A DNA stretch of 64,000 nt from Pilaira anomala (taxonomy: Eukaryota > Mucoromycota > Mucoromycetes > Mucorales > Mucoraceae). This document shows positions 1 through 9,663 of this stretch, piece after piece. Position 1 is the stretch's first letter; each line of letters starts with the position of its first letter. Location of the stretch: the NCBI GenBank assembly GCA_025716855.1, contig JAIXMQ010000018.1, positions 124,001 through 188,000 of the forward strand, given 5' to 3'. The translations under genes and the position numbers were made by a program. Under the pieces are notes generated by a model that was given only the letters and a program-made list of their open reading frames with translations, was not told the origin of the DNA and made no database searches.

Positions 1-2
1 AA

Positions 3-1145
3 GGATTAGAAAATCATTTATGTACTCTACCTGCTTCGTATCCTGGGTGCTCTGGGTCGCGTGCGTTCCGTGATAACATCTCGGATCTTAAAGCACAAAT
101 TGCTGCCAATCAAAAAGGTATTACCTTGGTAAAGGCTTTAATTGATGAGTATTCTTTACCTGTAGTTCAAGCCTACATGATGCATATTCGTCGTAATGCT
201 TCCAATGCCGTCAAGAACCTGTTGAAGAAAGTAGCAGAGGATCATGCTCATCAGGATTTAATTGCAGTGGATTATATGGATGATGGCACTCCGATTCATT
301 TACGTGTCTCCATTGATGCAAAGCAAGGTACTGCTTTATTTGATTTCGAAGGTACTGGACCGGAAGTGTACGGAAATACAAATGCTCCAGAAAGTGTGTG
401 TCATTCAGCTATCATTTATTCTATTCGTTGTTTGGTCAACCAAGAGATTCCATTGAATTCAGGTTGCTTAGAACCCATCACAATCAAGATCCCTACTAAC
501 TCTATCTTGAGCCCGTCAGAGCGTTGTGCAGTGGTGGGCGGAAACGTCTTGACAAGTCAACGGTTAGTAGATGTAGTGTTAAAAGCATTTAGTGCGTGTG
601 CAGCAAGTCAAGGATGTTGTAACAATTTAACGTTTGGAAAGGGAGGTAAAAATGAAGAGACAGGGAAAACTTTAGCTGGATGGGGATACTATGAAACAAT
701 TGCAGGTGGAAGTGGTGCTGGACCTTCTTGGGATGGACAGAGTGGTGTACATACTCATATGACAAATACTCGTATTACCGATCCAGAAATTCTTGAAAGA
801 AGGTATCCTGTTATTTTACATCAGTTTGCTATTCGTCCTCATTCGGGTGGTGAGGGAAAACATCGCGGTGGAGACGGTGTGATTCGAGAAATTGAGTTTT
901 TGGAAGATGGGATTCAGGTCTCTATCTTGTCTGAAAGACGTGTGTTCGAACCTTACGGTCTTCAAGGTGGTGAAGATGCTAAAAAGGGATTAAATGTTTG
1001 GGTGCGTCATGAAAAGTCTAGTCAAGGTAAAGAGGTAGTTAGACAATTAAATATGACTGGAAAGAATTCGGCTCTCTTTGGACGTGGAGATCGTATTGTG
1101 ATCCATACCCCTGGCGGTGGAGGTTATGGTAAAAAAAACAACTAA
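3..1145 (+). CDS. 5-oxoprolinase, C-terminal part (5' end outside window)
   Basis: This reading frame is open from base 3 and ends at the TAA at 1143-1145, giving 380 residues of a protein that begins upstream of the window. It is the C-terminal part of the hydantoinase B domain of ATP-dependent 5-oxoprolinase, which opens 5-oxo-L-proline to L-glutamate in the gamma-glutamyl (glutathione) cycle in the cytosol. Family-typical segments are seen in order: the start 'LPASYPGCSGSR', 'NQKGI', 'GGNVLTSQR', 'GGSGAGPSWDG', 'HTHMTNTRITDPE', 'RPHSGGEGKHRGGDG' and the Gly-rich end 'PGGGGYG'. No intron is seen in this part. The stop lies only 34 bp from the stop of the convergent POP1 gene, so the two 3' UTRs must overlap. 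A bacterial-type HyuB hydantoinase subunit is the alternative, but a fungal genome and the motif set favour 5-oxoprolinase. Confidence 0.93.
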   Translation, partial: GLENHLCTLPASYPGCSGSRAFRDNISDLKAQIAANQKGITLVKALIDEYSLPVVQAYMMHIRRNASNAVKNLLKKVAEDHAHQDLIAVDYMDDGTPIHLRVSIDAKQGTALFDFEGTGPEVYGNTNAPESVCHSAIIYSIRCLVNQEIPLNSGCLEPITIKIPTNSILSPSERCAVVGGNVLTSQRLVDVVLKAFSACAASQGCCNNLTFGKGGKNEETGKTLAGWGYYETIAGGSGAGPSWDGQSGVHTHMTNTRITDPEILERRYPVILHQFAIRPHSGGEGKHRGGDGVIREIEFLEDGIQVSILSERRVFEPYGLQGGEDAKKGLNVWVRHEKSSQGKEVVRQLNMTGKNSALFGRGDRIVIHTPGGGGYGKKNN

Positions 1146-1179
1146 CTGAATAAAAAAAAAAGACAATTTTATTTTTATT

Positions 1180-4094
1180 TTAAAACATGATTTCTAATTG
1201 AGCGGGTCTAACTTCTAAAGAGGATGGGTTTCTGACAAGTACAATTTTTGTCATGGATCGGTTTTGTCTATACATTTAAAAAAAAAAAAAAAAAAAAGTT
1301 AGATTAGAATAGTATACGACCGTGTTGTAGATTGTTAAAACTTACGATTCATCTATAGCATTCATCTTTTTTAAGCCGTTCACAGTACATGCACCTACGC
1401 CAAAACCATATCCAAGTGTGAGTGAGAAGTTACCGTTTGTAATATAACCAATATGTTGAGATTTAGAAGGTAAAGATGTGTTTATCTATAAGGATATGTT
1501 TAGTCATCTATACACACAGTTTCTTTTATATAGAGTCAAACCTTTTCTACATTGGCTTGAACTTCCATTAATTCCTTTAATTTTCTCTTGCTTTTTTTCA
1601 ATGGAGACTGATGACGAATATGAAAAGTGAATTGATCATATTCTCTAGGATCCTCTAAAAGATAAATCATGGCAAAAGGAGCAGGTTTACCACGATCAAT
1701 ATATTTCACACGTATCTTTACAAGTGTATCATCCAACGACACATGTTCATCACCTGTCAATTTACGATCGTTTCTCAACTTGGCTAAAGTGGTTTGCATC
1801 AATTCTTCCTCAGATGCCAAGACAGCAGATACGATTTTATCTCCTTGTAGTAAATTATAAGTAGGTCTCACGGTCAAATTATGTTGACTTTCAACCTCCA
1901 TATGTTCTACAGTGGATAATGTTTCAAAAGCACATTCAAATGGATGATCTACACCTCGCTTTTCGAAATTCACACGTTTAGCAGGTGGTCTCTTTTCCCA
2001 AATGGCTTCAGCGGCCTTTTTCACAAATTGACGTTGGACTTCAAATGCACGTGTGCCAGGATAATCTTGAGGGAAACATGGGTAGCCAGATTCAAAATGC
2101 ATGGCACGAATATCTTCAAATCCAGCAACACGAGCACCTGCAAATACAAGAGATTTCCAGAACGCAAGACCGTAGCCACGAGGTAAGATCAAGGTCCAGC
2201 CTTCAATGAATTCATGTGTAGATAAAGGCTTTTGAGTAATACCGGAGGTTTTGGTTGTAGCCACACCACCACGTTGAATGAGTAAAATAGGAATACGTCC
2301 ATCTTCTTGTGTGGGTTGAAGTTTAGTGCCAGGAACAAGGTTTTGTTGACGACGTAAGTTTAACCCGTATTCAGAAACCTTGTTTTCTATTAATGATTGA
2401 CGAATATCTTTTTCCCAAATAGGTGAATTGGAGGTATCAGTTGGCCATGACTCTAATAATTTTTGAAGTTTGGCTTGATCTTCTTTTGAGATATCGCTAT
2501 TACGAGGAGGTACTTTTTGAGGAAATCTAGTTTAAAGTATAACATTAAAAAAAAATCCTTTCTTTCTTTTCTTTCTATTTTTATGAGTACTTACTTCAAA
2601 CGCGGATCGTTCACAACAAGACCTAAAACAGATCCAGGTGATAATGAACAAGAAGATCGAAGCTCACTTAAACCTTTCCAAGTTTGATTTCCTTTTGTAC
2701 CATTTTCTTGAACAGGATCCAAAATAGCTTGTAAAAGTGCAGTGGATCGAGGACCTGTTAATTCAAATCGTAAAATCTCTTTACGTAAATCGTTTAATTC
2801 AACTTGTTTTACTTTTGCTACTTTCATAGCTTTTTTTATATATGTCAAGGCTTCGTTCGTAGCAGATGGGTGAACCCATAACCAGACCGTATCCTTTGTT
2901 TCTGGTTTCCACAAGAATGAAATTGGACATATAAGGTTGTTTGGGTATGTTGATATTTCGTACAAGTTTGTAGTTCCCATTCTATTTCCCTTTACAAATC
3001 TATTTTTTTGGTTTATTAAATCATATTTTTTTTTTTTTTTTAGTATGTAATCATCATCATCAACTTACCTTTCACTGCCAATGGATGGTAATCCTGCATC
3101 CGTGATTAAATTCATTACACTCATAATTTCATCGAAATTGCCTGTAAGTTCAATACAAGCCATATAAGATGCATCATGAATAATTGAAAGTCGAGTGAAG
3201 GATCGATAAGTGACACGAACTGACTTTGTGTTGGGTCGAGATGCGATTCTATGTCCCCAAATATCTGCCATTTTCATTCTCTTTGTATGCCACATATGTG
3301 TCTCTAACCATTGTTTTGATCCTAAAAAAAAAATATGTTTTTAAAAAAAAAATGATCTCCTCATTTCCCTTTGATAATATTTACTTTGACGTCTCAAAAA
3401 TTCTTGGACAATGTTTTTAGGTGGTTTAATCTTTCTAACTTTTTTACGACTTAATGGTGTACCAGGTGCAGAGCTATGAGCCTAACAAGAAACAGAAAAG
3501 TTTATGATTAAATGGATTGCTAGTTGTTGGTTTGATTAAACTATTTTACTTCTCTTGCTGCTTTCTCTCTTAATCTGGCAGGAAGTCTGTTGATATTGTG
3601 ACTTGCTGCACGACGACGGAGACCACGTGGAAGTGATTGAAATGCCAATTCATTTAATGCAAAACTACAGTCTTTTTCGATAAGATTTCTCGTTCACAAA
3701 ATTCATCAAAATTGATGATTTATTTACCTTGATTTTTTAATATTGTTTTGCATAGCATTGATTTCCATAATACGTGCAAGTGCATGTCTATCTGCGTGAA
3801 TTGGTCCAGATATTTTTGGTATATTATCAGCTAAGTAAAATCGGTCAGTCTCAAACTATATTGCCCTTATTTTTTTTTCTGTCGTTTTACTTAATGTATT
3901 ATCTTTCTTATTATGTGTTCCTATTTGACGAACGAGTCTATTTCTCTCTATTGGAATGAAGTTAGAAAAGTTTTTCGATCTTGGTTTCTTGAGTTACCTC
4001 TTCTCTTTTGCTTTCCACTCATTGTGTCTTCATTTTTTTTAACTGGTGTGTTAGCTGCTTGTCCAGCGGCTGTTGCTGGTTTATTGGAAGACAT
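1180..4094 (-). CDS. POP1: RNase P/MRP protein subunit POP1
   Basis: Nine exons on the minus strand: 4094-3998, 3830-3728, 3664-3550, 3481-3385, 3321-3069, 2999-2595, 2526-1542, 1485-1346 and 1267-1180, coding 760 residues. POP1 is the largest protein of RNase P and RNase MRP and acts in the nucleus/nucleolus on tRNA and rRNA precursors. Seen in the sequence: an N-terminal segment with '[10 protein letters not shown]', the central POP1 signature '[15 protein letters not shown]' followed by '[15 protein letters not shown]', the POPLD domain with '[16 protein letters not shown]', and the C-terminal '[19 protein letters not shown]'. The last two exons are easy to miss because the exon-7 frame meets a TGA at 1538-1536. 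They join in frame through a GTTTGA donor at 1541, and their translation matches the conserved POP1 C-terminus. The start ATG at 4094 is the first in frame. The family assignment is firm; the exact first intron is slightly less sure. Confidence 0.93.
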
Positions 4095-4677
4095 GAGACT
4101 CTTTTTTTTTAAGGGTAAGGGTTCTAAACAAAAAGCAAAAAGAAAAAAATGTTTGAAAAAAAAAATACTTTATCAAAACTACAAGTCACGTCAAAACTTT
4201 GTTACTTTTCGTCTCACCACACTTGAAGATAATACAATCATGGTCGAGAAATAAGGTTTTTCCTGCATAAAAATAGCTTCATTTATTGATAGACAAAGTT
4301 TTTTTAAAGAGTTAGAAAAAAATCTTTCACTTTAAAATCCTTTTCTCAAACTGAACTTAACGGGCATGAAGAGATGCATATTTAAAGGATGAAAAAAATA
4401 TTTAATCATCTTTTTTTATGTAGTAAATATCATTATAAATTAAAGCATATATTTACCGCCAAAAAAAAAAAAAATCAGAAGAGGACACCACGTTACGCTC
4501 CCATGAAATTTCTTTTTTGGTAGTCTATGGTTAGATATAACACTTTACCCTTAATTTTTATGGTTCGGAATGTCTTTATTTTTATCATTTTTTCTTTTTT
4601 TTTTTAAAAAGAAAAAAAGAAAACTTGTTGTATCACTATACAAATCAATTGAAATTTATAGCCACACACAGATTCAT
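4095..4677. other. Divergent intergenic region between POP1 and a small coiled-coil gene
   Basis: This stretch is AT-rich with several A and T runs and should hold the promoters of both flanking genes. I see no open frame with coding character and no confident TATA box or operator. Confidence 0.5.
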
Positions 4678-5064
4678 ATGAACGATCATAGAAGAATACA
4701 CGACCCTATGGAAGAACAAAGAAGAGCGCACGATGATCTTATGGAAAGAAGAAGGAGAGCGAGTGTTCTAATTGAAATACAAAAATCTTACGAAAGGAAG
4801 AAAAAACTGGTTGCTTTAACTCAAAGAAAAAAAGATATACAAACTCAAATTAAAAATCGAGAGCACAGGAGAAGGAATATTCAGAATAATATGAGGATAT
4901 GTGATAGTTTTTTAAATAATCCTCAAAACTCTATGGAAAAAAGAGCGATAGCTGGTGAAGACTATAAATACTACAGGGAACGTCGTGATCAAACGTTACA
5001 TAATATTGATGTCTTGAAGGAGAGACTGAGCGAGATTGAGTATCAGATAACATTAATAAAATGA
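4678..5064 (+). CDS. Small highly charged coiled-coil protein, unknown function
   Basis: Single-exon frame of 128 residues from the ATG at 4678. The frame is open further upstream, but that part is a poly-T/A tract and reads as UTR. The protein is almost all helix-forming and charged. The N-terminus has a repeated pattern of Arg/His clusters spaced by acidic residues ('HRRIHDPMEEQRRAHDD' then 'MERRRRAS'). It is followed by Lys/Arg/Gln-rich heptads ('RKKDIQTQIKNREHRRRN') and a final helix ending 'LKERLSEIEYQITLIK'. There is no signal peptide, membrane segment or cysteine cluster. I do not recognise the family. It converges on the left GST copy. The continuous frame and strong amphipathic pattern support a real gene, but a lineage-specific or relic ORF is possible. 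Confidence 0.55.
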   Translation: MNDHRRIHDPMEEQRRAHDDLMERRRRASVLIEIQKSYERKKKLVALTQRKKDIQTQIKNREHRRRNIQNNMRICDSFLNNPQNSMEKRAIAGEDYKYYRERRDQTLHNIDVLKERLSEIEYQITLIK

Positions 5065-5260
5065 CAAATAAAAAAAATTCACTTTTATATATACATAGTA
5101 GTCGTAATGCCATATTTAATTATAATTGTTTTCTTTTGAAAACGTTACATTTTAGTTAATGTTTATTGCTGCAATGGGTCATGCTTTCACATAAAATTAT
5201 GTATGCATATTCTTATATCTCGATTAAATTTTTATTAAACAAAAAAAGCTACATAACTAA

Positions 5261-5959
5261 CTACAATCTGTCACTGGTCAAATATTTTCTCATATTAGGT
5301 CTGTTTTTAAAGGCTTCCATAAAGTTATAAAGATTAGGGTGCGTCTCTACAGTAATTTTGACAGTAGGATCATCTTCCAGCATATGAAAAAGAACAAAGT
5401 CAGCATAGGAGATTCTTTCACCTAAAAGGAAGGGACCGTTTGAATCAGAGATGATAGCATCCCAGGTCTTGAAAATCGCAGGACATGTTACTTCTTTATA
5501 AGTCTTCATGTTCTCTTCAGTATGATTGTGAAAGTAGGCATTACCCCATTTGGTCCCCCAATCATTTATCATATCCGTATAAGCATCCAGTAGGTGAACT
5601 TCATCCTCATTTTCACCATCGTATTTACCAAGCTTACGAGAAAGAACTCTTAGGAGAGGCATATTCTTACCATAGTATTTACCGTCAATAAACATATAAG
5701 GTACAGTTGGTTCACGAACATTTTGAGTTAATAACTTTTGCTTTTCTTCTGTCCATTGCTCAGGAGTGAACCTGATATATTCAAAATCAACACCAGCATC
5801 TTCAAGTAAAAGTCTGATATTTTCACCGCGACCCATGGTAGCTAAAGTAATCATGATAAATATATGTATGATTTATTATTTAAAAATAAAATTAATTTGC
5901 TTACGACGATCTTTCATGAAAATGGTGTAATAAAGTTTGACGTTTTTGAGACCAGACAT
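5261..5959 (-). CDS. Glutathione S-transferase, copy 1 of an inverted pair
   Basis: Two exons, 5959-5905 and 5841-5261, with a 63-nt intron, coding 211 residues, a normal length for a soluble GST. The N-terminal thioredoxin-like domain has 'LKNVKLYYTIF' with the usual N-terminal Tyr region, 'RGENIRLLLEDAG', and the cis-Pro segment 'REPTVPYMF' followed by 'DGKYYGKNMPLLRVLSRKLG'. The helical C-terminal domain has 'GPFLLGERISYADFVLFHML' and ends with the sigma-like 'FKNRPNMRKYL'. It should conjugate glutathione to electrophiles in the cytosol. The protein is identical to the copy at 6892-7590, and the two genes diverge from a shared centre. A TATA box and a TGAGTCA site lie about 80-100 bp upstream of the ATG. 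Sigma-class versus another GST class is an inference. Confidence 0.94.
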
Positions 5960-6037
5960 TTTTAAAAATGAGTAAATATGTAAGTATGAGAATACTAGTT
6001 AATAATAAAAAAAATAAAGATGAGGAACGAACGCTCC

Positions 6038-6060
6038 TATTTATACAATTTTTGACTCAA
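6038..6060 (-). promoter_or_regulatory. GST copy 1 core promoter: TATA box and TGAGTCA element
   Basis: Mirror image of 6791-6813. A TATAAATA box (6045-6038) and, just upstream, a palindromic TTGAGTCAA containing TGAGTCA (6059-6053) lie about 80-100 bp before the ATG. TGAGTCA is the known binding site of Gcn4/AP-1-type bZIP factors. Stress or amino-acid control of this GST is an inference. Confidence 0.6.
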
Positions 6061-6193
6061 TCTATTCTACTTGTGGTTGTTATATTCTCACTGATCATGT
6101 TGCATTAATTTATTGAAGCTTTATTTTTTATTTTACAGACTCGTCATTCAGTTACCATTTTTGGCCCTTGATTATAAATTATTTTGATCGTCA

Positions 6194-6657
6194 TAGACTT
6201 TTCGGAACCGCTCAAAGCGGAAATCGTGATACCTGAGTGCCAAATGCTATTTTCTGGACCAAAATTCACAAAAAAATTCATAAATAAAATTGGTTTTCTT
6301 AAATTGTACATATTGAAGCTCTCTAGTTTGCTGTTTTTACATCTGTCATCATCAAAGACATAGAGTTAATAATATGTAGGTATAATAATAGGGAGTGGAA
6401 GTAATCAAGGGTGTATGTGTATACATAAATGTTATAGTTGTTTGAAACCCAAATAAAGCACATCCTTAGTATTGTATTTTTTTTTAACGCAAGTGGTTGA
6501 AGTTTCAAAAAAAAAAGTTACTCAATCGTATACGACAGCTTACGAAAATTACCAATTTGGTGTATGCATGATCTTGTGTCTCTTGTGTTACAACCGCAGC
6601 GTTAAAGTAACTGCTTGTTAGTTACTGGAATTTTACATCCTTTTGCTCCAAAGAAAG
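6194..6657. other. Unique spacer of the GST inverted duplication
   Basis: These 464 bp separate the two arms and do not resemble each other in inverted orientation. No convincing ORF, transposase or target-site sequence is seen. The outward-facing GST promoters lie in the arms on each side. Confidence 0.6.
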
Positions 6658-6790
6658 TGACGATCAAAATAATTTATAATCAAGGGCCAAAAATGGAAAC
6701 TGAATGACGAGTCTGTAAAATAAAAAATAAAGCTTCAATAAATTAATGCAACATGATCAGTGAGAATATAACAACCACAAGTAGAATAGA

Positions 6791-6813
6791 TTGAGTCAAA
6801 AATTGTATAAATA
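6791..6813 (+). promoter_or_regulatory. GST copy 2 core promoter: TGAGTCA element and TATA box
   Basis: TTGAGTCAA at 6791-6799 (TGAGTCA core, AP-1/Gcn4-type) is followed by TATAAATA at 6806-6813, about 80 bp before the ATG at 6892. Identical, in mirror image, to the copy 1 promoter. Confidence 0.6.
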
Positions 6814-6891
6814 GGAGCGTTCGTTCCTCATCTTTATTTTTTTTATTATTAACTAGTATTCTCATACTTACATATTTACTCATTTTTAAAA

Positions 6892-7590
6892 ATGTCTGGT
6901 CTCAAAAACGTCAAACTTTATTACACCATTTTCATGAAAGATCGTCGTAAGCAAATTAATTTTATTTTTAAATAATAAATCATACATATATTTATCATGA
7001 TTACTTTAGCTACCATGGGTCGCGGTGAAAATATCAGACTTTTACTTGAAGATGCTGGTGTTGATTTTGAATATATCAGGTTCACTCCTGAGCAATGGAC
7101 AGAAGAAAAGCAAAAGTTATTAACTCAAAATGTTCGTGAACCAACTGTACCTTATATGTTTATTGACGGTAAATACTATGGTAAGAATATGCCTCTCCTA
7201 AGAGTTCTTTCTCGTAAGCTTGGTAAATACGATGGTGAAAATGAGGATGAAGTTCACCTACTGGATGCTTATACGGATATGATAAATGATTGGGGGACCA
7301 AATGGGGTAATGCCTACTTTCACAATCATACTGAAGAGAACATGAAGACTTATAAAGAAGTAACATGTCCTGCGATTTTCAAGACCTGGGATGCTATCAT
7401 CTCTGATTCAAACGGTCCCTTCCTTTTAGGTGAAAGAATCTCCTATGCTGACTTTGTTCTTTTTCATATGCTGGAAGATGATCCTACTGTCAAAATTACT
7501 GTAGAGACGCACCCTAATCTTTATAACTTTATGGAAGCCTTTAAAAACAGACCTAATATGAGAAAATATTTGACCAGTGACAGATTGTAG
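6892..7590 (+). CDS. Glutathione S-transferase, copy 2 of an inverted pair
   Basis: Two exons, 6892-6946 and 7010-7590, coding 211 residues identical to the product of 5261-5959. Domains and motifs are as described there: thioredoxin-fold N-domain with 'RGENIRLLLEDAG' and the cis-Pro 'TVPYMF', and helical C-domain with 'GERISYADFVLF'. The intron also matches exactly. With no coding difference between copies, the duplication is either very recent or kept uniform by gene conversion. The likely effect is a higher dose of one enzyme. Confidence 0.94.
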
Positions 7591-7638
7591 TTAGTTATGT
7601 AGCTTTTTTTGTTTAATAAAAATTTAATCGAGATATAA

Positions 7639-8417
7639 AATATATTGGGTATAGCAATTTTAATATCGTATATGTATGAACTTTATTAACTGAAAAAAAG
7701 TAACATAACTATCAAAATAACAAATAATATACTAAATAATTAACTTGTACACCCTAAATTATATTACTGCTATAAAGTTACGTAACAACATATATTCTGC
7801 AATGAGCGTCTTTTAAATCGATTAGTTAATTTAGAGAGAAAGGCCTATGTATTTTTTAATATTCTGAAAACATGATTACTGAAGGGTGTGGCGCACTCCT
7901 GCCCTTCCTAAATTCATTTATCTAGATATGTCCTACCTCAATCTTCCTTTAATTTAAAGGCAATAAAAACTTAGCATATTTCTTAGTTGAATGAGACAAA
8001 AACCTGTAGATAACTAATCAATAGTGATATTATTAGAAAAGCCTAGTCAAGATTTTAAAACTGGAATTGAAACAGTTTTTACAGAAGCAAAAGATGCTTT
8101 AAATTTTTGCTTTTTTGCTTCAAGATAGTTTTGAAGTTGAGTAAGATATTTTTCTCTCATTAGACGGAAGAACGTATTTCATAATCAAAACCCTCTAAAT
8201 CAATTTAAATTCAGTGGGAAATCCAGCAAGATTTTTGTGCTTTCTGTAAGCCTGTTATTGGTTAAAGAAAGTTTTATAAATATATACCTCAAGTCCGAAT
8301 TAAAAAAGGGAAAGAGACTCTGTTTTAATATAACTTTGTTTTACCTCGTTCTTTCCTTTCCTTTTTGCTTTTATTTTCTAAAAGATCTCTCTTTCTCTTT
8401 TCTCTTTTTTTTTCGTT
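7639..8417. other. Intergenic region between GST copy 2 and ALG5, with a possible relic coding stretch
   Basis: Mostly AT-rich. On the minus strand, 8160-8047 is an ATG-started frame of 37 residues ('MREKYLTQLQNYLEAKKQKF' then 'KASFASVKTVSIPVLKS'). Further upstream (8260-8165) another frame has coding-like composition but carries stops. This looks like a decayed gene or mobile-element fragment and I cannot join it into a gene. The ALG5 promoter must lie in the last few hundred bases, which are CT-rich. Confidence 0.3.
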
Positions 8418-9563
8418 ATGTCTTTCTTATATTTTCTTTCAGCCGTGATAGCAACTGGAATTGCAGTCGTAAGTTAAATGCAGAACCTTGTTAATATATC
8501 ATAAAACCTCATATTTCCGGCTTATTTCAGGTCTTTGGTTTCTTATTGCTGTGCTCACCGAAACCAAGAGAGAAAACAGAAAAAGAAAGATATTATCGAA
8601 ATGCGAAGTCAAAAGACAAACACTTATTACCCAGCTTATTTGACGAAGCTAGCATAAAGTTATCGGTCGTCGTTCCTGCATTCGACGAAAGTAAAAGATT
8701 ACCTACCATGTTGAAAGAAACAGTCGAGTATTTAGAAGCTCAAAAGAAGAACGATGATAATTACACTTACGAAATCATTCTTGTTGATGATGGCAGTAGA
8801 GATGACACTATAGAAGTCGCTTTAAACTTTTCAAAGACTGTACCTGAAGTTGATATGCGTATACTCGCTTTAGAAAAAAATAGAGGAAAGGGTGGTGCGG
8901 TGACTCAGGTAAGTGAATGAATTCCGCTGTAAAGTAGAAGGGCGTTATTGAATTGACCCCTTTGTGTATGTGTGTGAATTAGGGTATATTAGCTGCACGT
9001 GGTGAATTATGCCTTATGGTAGATGCGGATGGTGCAACACAATTTTCAGACCTTGGAAAACTTGTGGAAGAGATTAAAATAATTGAAAAGAGCGGACAAG
9101 GTGTTGCAATTGGATCGAGATCACATTTAGTAAGTACAGAGGCTGTTGTTAAGGTAAATAAAAGAATGAAGCATACGACAACAAAAGATAAACGATACTG
9201 ATCCAGATATTGTACAATTAGCGATCATTTATTAGAAACTTCTTGATGCGTGGATTTCATTTACTAGTTTATTTACTTGGTATTCGTGGCATTGAAGATA
9301 CACAATGTGGATTCAAGTTATTTACGCGTAAATCTGCGCAAATAATATTCCCAAATATGCATGTTGAGCGATGGATCTTTGATATTGAATGTCTAATGAT
9401 TGCACAAATTTGTAAAATGCCAATTTCAGAAGTTCAAGTAACTTGGCATGAGATTGATGGCTCAAAAGTTAATTTAATGATGGATTCAATGCAAATGGCG
9501 ATTGATTTATTCCTTATTAGACTTAATTACGTTCTTGGCTTTTGGACTGTCAAATCCAATTAA
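8418..9563 (+). CDS. ALG5: Dolichyl-phosphate beta-glucosyltransferase ALG5
   Basis: Four exons, 8418-8468, 8531-8908, 8983-9153 and 9222-9563, coding 313 residues, close to the family's usual length. ALG5 moves glucose from UDP-glucose to dolichyl phosphate at the cytosolic face of the ER, supplying Dol-P-Glc for the last steps of N-glycan precursor assembly. A single N-terminal membrane anchor ('[20 protein letters not shown]') is followed by a GT-A (GT2) domain. This has '[15 protein letters not shown]', the nucleotide-binding '[11 protein letters not shown]', 'KNRGKGGAV', the metal-binding '[10 protein letters not shown]', and the C-terminal '[19 protein letters not shown]' and '[12 protein letters not shown]' typical of ALG5/DPM-like enzymes. 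All introns are GT-AG and keep frame. Only 100 bp separate its stop from the PMS1 start on the same strand. Confidence 0.95.
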
Positions 9564-9663
9564 AAAGTTCAATTGTTTATTTGTTTGACACTTTAAACTC
9601 AGGACCTTTTTCTTTTTCTATAGTGGATAGCTCTCTATACATAGTTTTTTTTAAATAATAATA

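Larger units (their letters stand above)
5213..6193 (-). repeat. Left arm of 981-bp inverted duplication (carries GST copy 1)
   Basis: This arm is the reverse complement of 6658-7638. Paired coordinates add to 12851 along the whole arm, so there is no net indel. The only base difference I found is A at 6154 against the complement of A at 6697. The arm holds a complete GST gene with its promoter and 3' flank. Homology stops sharply at 5213, and at 6193 where the 464-bp unique spacer begins. Confidence 0.95.
6658..7638 (+). repeat. Right arm of 981-bp inverted duplication (carries GST copy 2)
   Basis: Reverse complement of 5213-6193 with one mismatch seen (6697 against 6154). The arm begins 234 bp upstream of the GST ATG and ends 48 bp after its stop, so gene, promoter and 3' flank were duplicated together. 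Confidence 0.95.

Noticed and set aside
5485..5691. 68-residue ORF repeated in both GST arms
   Set aside because: Antisense of the GST coding exon; it appears twice only because the gene is duplicated.
8047..8160. 37-residue minus-strand frame upstream of ALG5
   Set aside because: Could be a last exon or relic, but I could not find a frame-consistent upstream exon; mentioned only within the intergenic entry.
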